Assembly: GCA_037355855.1 (NCBI GenBank)
Contig: CM074767.1
Span: 1,674,001 to 1,738,000 of the forward strand
Source of the DNA: Pseudo-nitzschia pungens
Taxonomy: Eukaryota; Bacillariophyta; Bacillariophyceae; Bacillariales; Bacillariaceae
Direction of reading: 5' to 3'
Length of the DNA stretch: 64,000 nucleotides
The stretch's first letter is position 1, and every line of letters begins with the position of its first letter. The notes beneath the pieces were generated by a model that ran no database searches, had not been told where the DNA came from, and worked only from the letters and a program-made list of their open reading frames with translations. This document shows positions 43,801-51,847 of the stretch, piece by piece. The position numbers were made by a program, and so were the translations under genes.

Positions 43801-45501
43801 ATTGGTGGCATGGTCAACGAAGATCGTTCCGCCAGCAAGACGATACTCCTTCCCTTCCTTTCCTAAGGTGTGGGCAAGACGACCAAGGGTGGTGGACATG
43901 TACTGGTCACAAGAGACACGGTCGCCAGCAACGAGGCTGGTTTGGGTGATGTCCCCTTCGAAATAGTCCGGAACAGCTTGTCGTGGATCCGGAGGAAGCC
44001 TACGACGTTGTTTAGCATATTGACAAGCTTCGCATTTCGGAGGACGGCAGCTTGAAGCGCCTTTGTCGAGGGGAACAATGATGCGCGGATGAAGTTCGCC
44101 GCGAGTCGAAGCCCCACGTGGCGTTGGAGGTTTGCTCAGGAAGGACTGAACACGTTGAAAATCAGCATGACCAAGCCGGCAGTGCCAAAGGAGAAGTTCG
44201 CGTTGAGATGGATGAAGGTTGAAATTATCACGATGCAACACACTCCTGCGAGCAAGTGAGTTATATCCTCCCTCAGAAACCTGAGGTATGGGGGCTTGAT
44301 AGGGGACATCATTGAGTTGAAATGAGAGAAACTGGGACCGTTTGGTGGAACGTTTGCCTTGGTGAATGGCGGCTTTTGTCAGCATGAACGGAAGATTCGA
44401 GGCTTGATTTATCGGGAAGTGAAGGGTCGTTCCGCATTTGAGTGTGAGGTTGCTTCCTGAATGATCGAGCGTCAGAGTAGCTGTGGGATCATTGGCTATA
44501 TAGGACTGAGGGGAGAACAGGCGGATGGATGCTGATGGAACGTAGTAGGCAGTTGTGTGAATGGAGCGATTTGTTCCATGCAGATCTTCTATCTGCCAGG
44601 TAATCGGACCTTCACCTATAACTGGGGTGGAGCCGTTCAGTTGATTTAGCTTCTGGCACTTGGATGGTAAGATGAAGTCATCAAAGTCTTCGGCAACTGG
44701 AGTGATTGTACAGGAGGCCCCAGTGTCAATGACAATTGGAAGTTCTGTGACGTTGGAAGAGACATAGATAAGAGGATCATTTAGTGATGGGGAGGTTCGG
44801 ATATCGTAGTTGAACATGCGAGCTTGAAGGCTTCTAGCTTGAAGAAACACTTGGCGATACTGGCTGGAGCTGGAATCAAGCCTCCGATATGTCGGTTGGA
44901 GTATATTCGCTGTTCTCAGAATGGTTCTTGCATGATGAAGGATAGTCGAAGCTGCACAGTATCTTGGAGACGAAGTCTTCTTTCTGAGCGTCATAGAAGG
45001 TGTCGGTGCATGTTTCCTTGTGGCGATTAAGATAGACATCCGTTGTTGGATCATGGTAGTCGAAACAGGAGAAGAAGACGTCGGGATGATCCTCGAGGGC
45101 GTCGTAGAACAGGGCATCGGTGTCAGTAGATATAGCGTCGAAGAAGTGGAGGGTCGGTTCACGTGTACATAGGCGATAGAGACTGTCATCCATGATAGTG
45201 GAGTCATTAGCTCTAACGGACAGGCGACGGGAATTATGGGAAGGTCTCCCTCTGAACCGACGGGAGACGCCGAGATGATGACGGCGTGAAATGCGAGAGC
45301 GACGACGGCGACGCGCAGCGTTGGCGATACTGTTGGTTGGTGGAGAAGCAGGTCGAGATGGAGAGGTATAGCGGCGAAGAGGGTAATATTTTCGGCGATA
45401 GTACAAGAGAGGGGCGCGGCGCGGACGATATCGGTGTTTGGACTTGGCGAGTGTGAAGCGGCGAGCGGTTGGGAGATGGTTGGCGATGACAGTGGTGGCA
45501 A
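40858..45501 (-). CDS. copia pol: protease, integrase, RT, RNase H
   Basis: Continuous frame to the stop at 40858; no ATG at its 5' end, and the pol-like part starts around 44920. Protease: LPIVIDTGASCTITP (DTGA). GAG-pre-integrase: LLLWHCRLGHADFQRVQSFL (a variant of the zinc-binding HHCC region), then CEACQYAK. Integrase core: SCDQYMS with the first Asp, YASDNNPF with the second, HHQNYVERHIQ with the Glu region. RT: WALRIKRFPDGSLKKLKARL, ARGFEQVEGVDYFETFAPV, KKSIYGLKQSPRNY and the catalytic YVDDALL. RNase H: VYVDAAFAS, KTGFI-type SRTGFIIEV, TMESEYTAL. Between integrase and RT is a Pro/Ser-rich linker. All catalytic acids are present, so the enzyme part looks intact. Confidence 0.93.
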   Translation of the reverse strand: MPPLSSPTISQPLAASHSPSPNTDIVRAAPLSCTIAENITLFAAIPLHLDLLLHQPTVSPTLRVAVVALAFHAVIISASPVGSEGDLPIIPVACPLELMTPLSWMTVSIAYVHVNRPSTSSTLYLLTPMPCSTTPSRIIPTSSSPVSTTMIQQRMSILIATRKHAPTPSMTLRKKTSSPRYCAASTILHHARTILRTANILQPTYRRLDSSSSQYRQVFLQARSLQARMFNYDIRTSPSLNDPLIYVSSNVTELPIVIDTGASCTITPVAEDFDDFILPSKCQKLNQLNGSTPVIGEGPITWQIEDLHGTNRSIHTTAYYVPSASIRLFSPQSYIANDPTATLTLDHSGSNLTLKCGTTLHFPINQASNLPFMLTKAAIHQGKRSTKRSQFLSFQLNDVPYQAPIPQVSEGGYNSLARRSVLHRDNFNLHPSQRELLLWHCRLGHADFQRVQSFLSKPPTPRGASTRGELHPRIIVPLDKGASSCRPPKCEACQYAKQRRRLPPDPRQAVPDYFEGDITQTSLVAGDRVSCDQYMSTTLGRLAHTLGKEGKEYRLAGGTIFVDHATNYVFHRHQVNLTIHESLRSKHALESTFADLGVKIWHYASDNNPFSSKAWTVDCANQNQRRSLSGVGAHHQNYVERHIQTIFNWARASLLHFVLHWPQQAQEDLWPFAVDYSVYLWNNLPSRTLHLSPKELLTSVIPPNRHHLQRTHVFGCPVFVLDPRLQDSKKIPKWAMRSRRGIYLGVSPLHSSTVHLVLNPATGAITPQYHVVFDDSFSTVFSDGQFDEASWQQLLSCGLDVHPALLPDSTGQRTLPPDAVSFDSTPSLASPIPATQPSQSPTRQLPSLSPSPTRSSTIPVSEGVSPSPPASLPEGASSPNSPVPTNNSSGEAPPSPASPPLPEVPSTPILRRSTRQNAGIPPERLSLLAADLARPRVTGSTQTVFHSSHQRLPKIPGERLEQSRLASVKWNLILKACSRVSNLGAFIAEHQQSLGYSIAGAPLVEYLHPGILQAVPADSDTPTFQEAMNGPNAAGFLKAMEIEMETLIKMQTFDVVPREPWMKVISSVWALRIKRFPDGSLKKLKARLCARGFEQVEGVDYFETFAPVVQWVTVRLILVMTILLGLENQQIDYTAAFVQAPIDTDVYVEMPKLFSRPGHVWKLKKSIYGLKQSPRNYFLHMKGKLTKLGFFQSAADPCLFISERVICLVYVDDALLVYKDTQAVHDLAAGMAREQMDFQVESDVAGYLGVLIDRRPDGTIAMRQEGLAQRIVKALFQEDKLITPVKTPADSYLPIDEEGEPALGLYNYASVVGMLNYLQGHSRIDISFAVSQVARFVHAPKRSHELALERIGRYLKGTAERGLILKPVPLDTQTFSIDVYVDAAFASGWGTEQGTNPDSVKSRTGFIIEVMGCSVVWCSKLQTSIATSTMESEYTALSMALRAAIPLLDISTAINKGLNLTQERFLTFKATVHEDNLGALTLANLEPGRHTPRSKFYALRLHWFRSWLKPRQIEVVHCPTKEQKADYLTKPLVASMFENCRKLSMGW

Positions 45502-45682
45502 AGGCGGCAGGAAGAAAAAGGGCTGCGATGACTGTCATAAGCCATGAGGCAAGGACGGAGTGTGTAGAAATGTAATGAGTGAAGAGATACAGGAGAGTGG
45601 CCGAGGATTGAATTAGGGCTTGAGTGAGATAAAAGAGGATGCGAAGAGCGGAGAACTCAATTATCTGATAAGGGGTTCCGAG
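44876..45682 (-). CDS. copia gag-pol linker reading frame with hydrophobic segments
   Basis: Same frame as the second part of gag and open directly after its TGA (45683-45685), so a UGA read-through would extend gag to 44876. The first ~65 codons encode a hydrophobic stretch with two or three membrane-like segments (ALRILFYLTQALIQ, ATLLYLFTHYI, ASWLMTVIAALFLPAAFATT). A basic region follows, then an acidic block (MDDSLYRLCTREPTLHFFDA, ALEDHPDVFFSCFDYHDPTT). From its 3' end a +1 shift is needed to enter pol. Alternatively it may be decayed sequence. Confidence 0.5.
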   Translation of the reverse strand, partial: LGTPYQIIEFSALRILFYLTQALIQSSATLLYLFTHYISTHSVLASWLMTVIAALFLPAAFATTVIANHLPTARRFTLAKSKHRYRPRRAPLLYYRRKYYPLRRYTSPSRPASPPTNSIANAARRRRRSRISRRHHLGVSRRFRGRPSHNSRRLSVRANDSTIMDDSLYRLCTREPTLHFFDAISTDTDALFYDALEDHPDVFFSCFDYHDPTTDVYLNRHKETCTDTFYDAQKEDFVSKILCSFDYPSSCKNHSENSEYTPTDISEA

Positions 45683-47381
45683 TCAGGTCCAGCGGGACAC
45701 TTGGCGCACTAGATTGGCAAGGTCAAGTTGAAGTTGTACGAATTGCTCATGTGGGATGGTTGCTTGAGTGAGAGCAGTGACCTCGTCATCTGGCGATGAT
45801 TTGGAGGCTGTGCGAACTGTGGTTGGAGCGGCGCTTGGCGCTACGGTGGAGGCTACTGTGCGTTCGTCAATTGCTGGAAGGCCACTTTCCGGTGTTTCGT
45901 CTCTGTCCCAGCCGGGTTTCGAGGGATTGTATGTGTACGGTTTGCCATGAATGATACGTTTGTTGTCTTCGTGCGGTTCTGGAGGGCGCCATTCGTGTGG
46001 GGTGCGCTTTTGGCGATTGCGTTGCTTATTTCGAAAGAACAGTTTGCGATTGTTCTCAATGCGAGTTTGGTCTTTGGGTTTTGGGCACTTGGTCAGTTCA
46101 CAGTTTTCGTCGCCACAATTCCAGCAACGCTTAACTGAAGGCGGACCGTTGGTATCAAGAGTGGCTGCTTTCATTGCCGATTGGTTGTCCACATCGGGGC
46201 GAAGTGCTTGATCCCATGTGTTGTTGGTTCGTAAGTCGCGATAGGTGGCGTCTGCAAGGGCAAACACAAGAGTACAGTAGGAAGGTGTGTTCTCCATTGC
46301 TGTCTGAGTGGTTGACAGTGTGGATACAATATCGGAGCGACGGAGAGCTGCGGATTTCGTAACGGAACGAAATCGTCGACTGTAAGTGACATCGTCTTCG
46401 AGTTTGGCAAAGGTTCGATTGAAGTCAGGCACACTGGTAGTCTGGTAGACCTTTGTGAGGTTTTGAAGATACTCGTCTGGTAGTTGGTTTTCTTTGTGGT
46501 CTCTGATGGCGACAATTGTATCGGTGATCGATGAGAGGAGTTTTGTCACTTCGGGGATATCTTGCGTTGAATCCTTAGCGATGTTGTAGTTTTTAACAGT
46601 TTCGACTAGTGCAGCCTCGCTGGCGTCGTTTGAGATGACAAGGTGGTCAAGGAGAAGCTTGAGAAACAGTGGTCCTCCTTGTTCTTCAGGTTCGTAGGTA
46701 GAGAATTCCTTTTGTACGGTTTCATAGAGACGAAGATCAACGTTGTTTCGAAAGTAACTGTAGGACCATTCGAGCTCGCGTGCGAACGTTCCCTTTTCTG
46801 TGGTGTCAGGCAGGGGGAACTGGACGTACTTGGCGTAGAATCGACAGGAGGCAGCAACTTGGTCTCGGGTTACATGTCTGTAGTGGGTGAATAGGTAGGC
46901 TTGCTTGCTTTGTCCGTTGGCGTCAGTTTCGAGTTCTAGACTGTTTTCTCCTCGTGGAAATAGGATGTAACAGGGGTTCAGTAAGGTCTGCGCTTTTCCA
47001 GATTGCTTCAGTGTGGTTTAGACGTTGACGGAGTGAAAGATTGTTCTTGAGGCTGTCTGGATCCTTGAGGGATGTGTTGATTTCCTTAAATGGTTCTCCT
47101 TGTTTCGAGGTGATGGCCTTGATGATCTCACTTTCTTCTTTGGATCCAATTGGTGGTCGGTGTTCTTTCTTGTACAGGATTCCAATCCTGGTGGGTTCGT
47201 TGATAGTGGGTTTTGAGGTGTTAATGGAGAATTTTAACCCTCCAATGTTATACTCGGTTTCTTCAGATGGCATGTTAAGGTCTTCGAGAAATTGGTTAAG
47301 ATTGGTGGTGAGTGTTTCTTCTAGTCGGGCTACTGAGGATGGTGGGTCGTACGATGAGCCGGTTAGGTCTGAGGCGTCGTC
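45683..47381 (-). CDS. copia gag, split by a +1 shift at an A-run
   Basis: The first ATG is at 47381 (MDDASDLTGSSYDPP). The first frame runs to 46923, while the homologous continuation (LLNPCYILFPRGENSLELET, then a helical gag core) is in the +1 frame from about 46993 to 45683. The switch lies at AAAA, 46994-46997 (TGG AAA A GCG on the sense strand). The second frame ends in the nucleocapsid knuckle CWNCGDENCELTKC: CX2CX4CX4C, where the usual His is Cys. Gag forms the particle shell and binds element RNA. Confidence 0.75.
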
Positions 47382-47621
47382 CATTAAGGAGTTGGTGTTT
47401 GCTAGGAAGAAGGTTGCTTGTTTGTTTAGGTTGTAGGCCCGTAACACGGGATTTTAATTGTAGAATTCAGTTGTGGATTTTCGATGGGTAGGTGGATCGA
47501 GATTTCAGGTTTGTTGACACCCGTAGAGTTAGTAGGGGTTTGTACGGAGGGTGGAAAGGAATCTTTTGTGTCAGAAGGGTTCTTAATTCAGAAGTTTACA
47601 GTACATCGTCTGGTAAAGTTT

Positions 47622-47633
47622 GGGCTCATAACC
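47622..47633 (-). promoter_or_regulatory. Primer-binding site matching the anticodon arm of tRNA-iMet
   Basis: Directly next to the 5' LTR, the sense strand reads GGTTATGAGCCC. Its complement GGGCTCATAACC is the anticodon stem-loop of initiator tRNA-Met (GGG stem, CUCAUAA loop, CC), not the tRNA 3' end. This is the arrangement of copia and Ty5, which prime from a half-tRNA cut in the anticodon arm. Confidence 0.75.
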
Positions 47634-47825
47634 TACGACGATATTGCTGTAGAATGTGCTAATCGGTAAATAGGAGTTTAAAGTTAGTGAAAAGATGAAT
47701 TATGAGATGTGTAAAATATGTATTGGATATTCAGTTTGAGTCAGGTTGTCATGAGGTGTCAACATAGTCTTCTGGTTCTGACATTTAAGTTAGTCGATGT
47801 TTGATTAATTCGACTAATCTCGATA
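47634..47825 (-). repeat. 5' LTR of the copia element
   Basis: 192 bp, 190 of 192 identical to the copy at 40620-40811; flanked on the outside by AGCTG (47826-47830). It carries the element promoter by position; no TATA box is identified with confidence. Confidence 0.95.
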
Positions 47826-48003
47826 AGCTGTGTCGATGGTACGAGGTAACTACCGGTATTACGTATCGGGAGGAGTAATTACGAGTAATTAATTACAAAC
47901 ATGCACTCGGACTCCCACACTACTACGGTAGGACACGAAACCGAAACCGAAACAGCGACGACCGCGCTCGTAATCGTACCTGCCATCGTGTCCCCTACTA
48001 GCA

Positions 48004-48792
48004 ATGCCTCTCACCACCGACAGCGGCACCGGGGACGACGCGAAGGATCCCGGAGGCGGCACCCCGGCCCGAAGCAAGCGACCGCGAGAGGCCTCGGCCG
48101 GATCCGGAAGCGATGGCAAACGCCAGAGCCAAAAAGCGATCCGAAGCGATCCCCCCCCGGACCCGACGAATCGTCGCGACCAACGCATCCCGCAGCGGTC
48201 ACTTTCACCGTCACATTCAAATTCACATTCTAATTCACAGTCACAGTCACAGTCACAGTCACAGTTGCAGCGACAGCGACAGCGTCCCTCCGGAAACTCC
48301 AAGACGACCCTGGGATCCCTGCTGAAATACATGGAGGGCTACGAGGTGATCGTCGAGCTCAAAACGGGTACCCGCCACAAGGGACGACTCGTGGCGGCAG
48401 ACGACAACATGAACCTGATGCTGGAAGAAGAACAAGAACAAGAAAACGAAGACAAAGACGAAGAGGACCACGGCGGTGGCGGCGAGTTTCTACAACCACC
48501 GCCACGGCAATCTTGCGCAGCCCAATGCAACAACAACAACGAAACAAACAACAACGAAACAAACAAAAACAACAGCAACAAAAACAACAAAAACCACAAC
48601 ATCCTCCTCCCAAAGCTGGTGCGGAACCTGCGAGGATCCAGCGTCCGTTACGTCCACTTTCCCGACAACGCCGATCTGATGAGTCTGGTGCGCTCCGGTC
48701 GGGAACGAGAACGAAATGCTTCCCTCCGGTACCAAAAGACCCGGCGCAAGAGCAACAGCAACAGCACCGGCGGTGGCGGCCTCGGAACGTGA
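48004..48792 (+). CDS. Sm-like protein, LSM10-like
   Basis: 262 residues, no intron; ATG at 48004. Long charged/Ser-rich N-terminus with an (NS)/(QS) repeat. Sm1 motif at about 103-141: LGSLLKYMEGYEVIVELKTG, RHKGRLVAADDNMNLML. Sm2 motif at about 208-226: LRGSSVRYVHFPDNADLMS. The VRYVHxPDxxxxxS end is typical of LSM10/SmD1-type proteins rather than SmE/F/G. In animals LSM10 replaces SmD1 in the U7 snRNP for histone mRNA 3' processing; that role in a diatom is only an inference, and an SmD-like role is the alternative. Sm1 and Sm2, normally close together, are separated by about 65 residues of acidic, His/Gln and Asn-rich sequence. The start lies 174 bp from the TSD of the copia insertion. Confidence 0.8.
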   Translation: MPLTTDSGTGDDAKDPGGGTPARSKRPREASAGSGSDGKRQSQKAIRSDPPPDPTNRRDQRIPQRSLSPSHSNSHSNSQSQSQSQSQLQRQRQRPSGNSKTTLGSLLKYMEGYEVIVELKTGTRHKGRLVAADDNMNLMLEEEQEQENEDKDEEDHGGGGEFLQPPPRQSCAAQCNNNNETNNNETNKNNSNKNNKNHNILLPKLVRNLRGSSVRYVHFPDNADLMSLVRSGRERERNASLRYQKTRRKSNSNSTGGGGLGT

Positions 48793-49846
48793 GGACGGGA
48801 CGGGGGCGTGTCGAACCGCAAGGCAAGGCAACGCAATGCGGTTCCGGAGACAATCGATCGGAAACGAAATTGTGCGAACCGAACCGAACCGAACCGAACC
48901 GAGATGGCGGGATCGACCTCTTTCTTTTGATCCGCGGATCGGAACGGAGAACCGGGGTGCCAAAGTTCGGTGGATGGGTTGCTTCTTCGGCTTAGATGCA
49001 ATGCGTGTTGCTGCGGCGCGGGTACCGACCGGGGATCGGGCCGTACCGCAACCGACCACTAACGAACCAATGGACGAACAGAGGCATATTGCACGCTCCG
49101 CCGAGCGACACAAACGGGCAGGCAAGGGTTGTCTGTCGACGCAGCAGCAGCAGCAGAAGGCAAGAACAACGGCAAGAAGAAAGACCTCGTCCGTTGCGAG
49201 AACGCATACCGAAAACCAATCCCGGTCTCTCACGGGTCGGGTCGTCTCATCGATCCTTCGCTCGGGATTGCTTCGCTTTGTTTCCGTCATCTTCGTTATG
49301 GATTGACCAACTCGGTCGGGGATGCCTACAACGAAGGAACGGAACGGAACGACACAACACACAACGCGCAACGAGACGTGGCTCTTTCTCGTTCCGAGAC
49401 GCTTAAGCATTTCTCAAAGAGAGAAAAAAATCAGCAACAAAATCAACCACCAAAACGTGTCGCATCCGAGTTCATAATAATTAGACGTGTCGAAAGGGTT
49501 GACGAGTGTGTTGCATATTTTTGAAACAGAAACTTGCAATGAATCTTGTACACGTACGGTACGCATCGTATCCAGGCTAGAAAGAGTTCTCAAGACGCAC
49601 ACACTAACACATACACACACACACAAAACGACACCGAAAACCCTTTTGGATGGTTTGCGGTCTCTGGAGTGGCTGTCCGCTGTATTAAAGTGTTATGTAC
49701 ATACGCGGTATGCACGTACGTACGTACAAGCCACCGAGTTCCTTCGGTATTCCTTGCTGGCGGTCTGCCGTGTGCTGCTTGCTTGCTTGCTTGCTTTGTT
49801 TCCGTGATTGCGCCTTGCGCCTTGCGAGTTGCGCCTCGATCCCCGC
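48793..49846. other. Intergenic region with simple repeats
   Basis: CGAAC pentamers (48878-48900), CAG tract (49141-49156), AC-rich tract (49595-49626), GCTT tetramers (49779-49800). No supported gene; frames here are shadows of repeats. Confidence 0.55.
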
Positions 49847-50463
49847 TCACCGCGTCGACCCGCGCCTCGGATTCCGTCTCCGCGACGGAGTGCTGCTCTC
49901 CTTGTCGGTATTATTGTCGTCCTTATCGTTGTGCTTAGTGTTTTTGTTCTCGTTGTTCTTGTCCTTGTCCTTGTCGTCACGATCCCCATCGGATTTTGCC
50001 GCGGGTGGCCTGGCTCGTTTCCGGGTCGTCCGAGACGGAGAAACGCTCGCCGCGAGGGTTTCGGCGGTCGGTTTGGCCTTGCGGGAGAGCGATCGCCTCC
50101 GGCTCGGCGAGGACTGGGTCGACCCGTGGTAGGTCTCGTCCTCGCTGTTGTCTCCGTCGGGATTGTCGTCCGCGGCGTCCTTGTCGTCGTCGTCACCGTC
50201 GTCGTCATCATCGTCGGCGCGTTCCTCCTCGACGGTCGGGTCCTCGCCACCACTGTTCTCGTTTTGGTTCTCGTTTTCATCGTCGTCGTCGTCGTCTTCA
50301 ATGATGGGAGCCCCGCGCCTCTTGCGATTCGGAGTCGAACGGACGTTTTCCACCACCGGATCGACGGACCGCCGCCGCTTCCTGTATCTGGGGGTGTCGG
50401 GCGTGGTGATCGATTCCGAGGGTTTCTTGCCGTTGTTCTTGCCGCTCCTGGTTTTGTGTTTGT

Positions 50464-50507
<44 letters not shown>

Positions 50508-51847
50508 TTGATGCTGTTTGCCTCTTCGCTTGCCTCGTTGGTCTGATCGTTGTTGCCCGCTGCCGTGTCGTTTTCGTCGGCACTGCTGCCGCCGCTAGTA
50601 CTGCTGGCAGAGACCTCCCGGCCACGGTGTTTGGAAGATTGCTGCGGTTTCTTGGGTTTCGTTTTGGTTCGTTTACGGGTTTCGGTGTTTCCCGCTGCTG
50701 CTGCCGCTGTTGTTGTTGTTGCCAATTCCTCTGCGTTTCCGTCCTTTGCCTCGCTGCCGTTTCCGTTGCCATTGCCATTGCCGTTGCCACTGGATTGGGC
50801 AGATGACGACGACGACGACGACGACGACTCGGCAAGCGTTGCGTTGGCAGCAGCACTGCTCTCTTTCTTCCCGGCGGTTGCGTTCCATCCCTTGGCCTTG
50901 GATTTGGCAGCAGACGCCGAAGCAGCAGCAGCGGCGGCGGCGGCAGCAGCTTCCTTGGGATCCCGGTTGAGCTTCGCCAGAAAACTCAGCGCGCTGGGAG
51001 GCGGTGCCTCGGTCCCACCACTCCCACCCAAACTCCCGCGATCTCCGGGAGCCGGCGACGTCGACCGTCCCCGGGCGGCCGTCCCGCTGCCGCTGCCACT
51101 GCTCAAGTTGCTGTTGCCGCCGCTGCTTCCGCCGGCCACCATGCGCTTCATGGCCATGGGCATCATTCCCTTTTGCTTGAGGGCGCCGACGTTCAATCCG
51201 ATGGCCGACGACGACGCCTTGTGGCTGGGATGGATCCCGTGCTTGCTGGTCATAACGGTGCGTTTCTTGAGCCCGTTCAGGCTGGGAGCCCCCGGGGGCA
51301 GCAATTTGCCGCCGCTTCCGCCCCCGCCGCCGGACGAAGCCTTGGCGGCCATGGAAGCGGCCGCCGCCTGGAGGGTCGGGAGGCGGTGCTGGTGCTTTCG
51401 AATGACCGCGAGTGATTCCTGGCACCTGTGGTAGAGTTCCAGGAGCTCGTCTTCGACGGCGGGGGAAGAGGACGACGACGACGACGACGACGCGCCGGCT
51501 TGCTGCTGTGGACGCGGATGCGGATGCGGATGCGGACGTTCGCGTGCACGCGGAGCGTTGGCTTTGGCGTTGGCTTTGGAGTCGGGATTGTTTCCACCGT
51601 TGGTGGTCCCTTCGCCTTTCTTGCCCGACGACGACGACGACGAGGATGGTCCGTTTTTGGCATTGTCTTCCTTCTCTTCGTCATCGTCGTAGGCTTTCAG
51701 GAGGAGATAGCACGCTCGATTCATTGTCTCCTCGCTCATGATCGATACCGCCTCCATGTATTCCTTCGACACGGAAGACGACACTGGGTTGCTGCTTCCT
51801 TTGCCCTGGGAGGAAGGCACCGGGGACAGTGCCGACGACAACGGCAT
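49847..51847 (-). CDS. Large disordered protein, probably nuclear
   Basis: 666 residues, ATG at 51847, no intron. Only short ordered segments can be seen: KEYMEAVSIMSEETMNRACY (about 28-50), DELLELYHRCQESLAVIRKH (about 130-155), and ALSFLAKLN. The rest is low complexity: poly-Ser, poly-Ala, Gly-Asn repeats, Asn-Ser repeats, poly-Asp and multiple KRRR-type basic clusters (RYRKRRRSVDP, NRKRRGAP, TRKRARPP), suggesting nuclear localisation and chromatin or RNA association. The helix-rich N-terminal part may be the conserved core. I do not recognise the family. Confidence 0.65.

Larger units (their letters stand above)
40615..47830 (-). mobile_element. Ty1/copia LTR retrotransposon, diatom CoDi-like, with target duplication
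   Basis: Complete element 40620-47825 on the minus strand with the 5-bp direct repeat AGCTG on each side (40615-40619, 47826-47830). The two 192-bp LTRs differ at two positions. Order in the sense direction: 5' LTR (47825-47634), primer-binding site, gag, protease, integrase, reverse transcriptase, RNase H, polypurine tract and 3' LTR (40811-40620). Integrase before RT defines Ty1/copia. Coding integrity: the pol frame is open over 4.6 kb, but gag and pol are separated by frame changes. Confidence 0.95.

Noticed and set aside
45234..45545. 103-codon minus-strand frame inside the copia element
   Set aside because: Overlaps the linker frame in another phase and has Arg/Ser-rich shadow composition.
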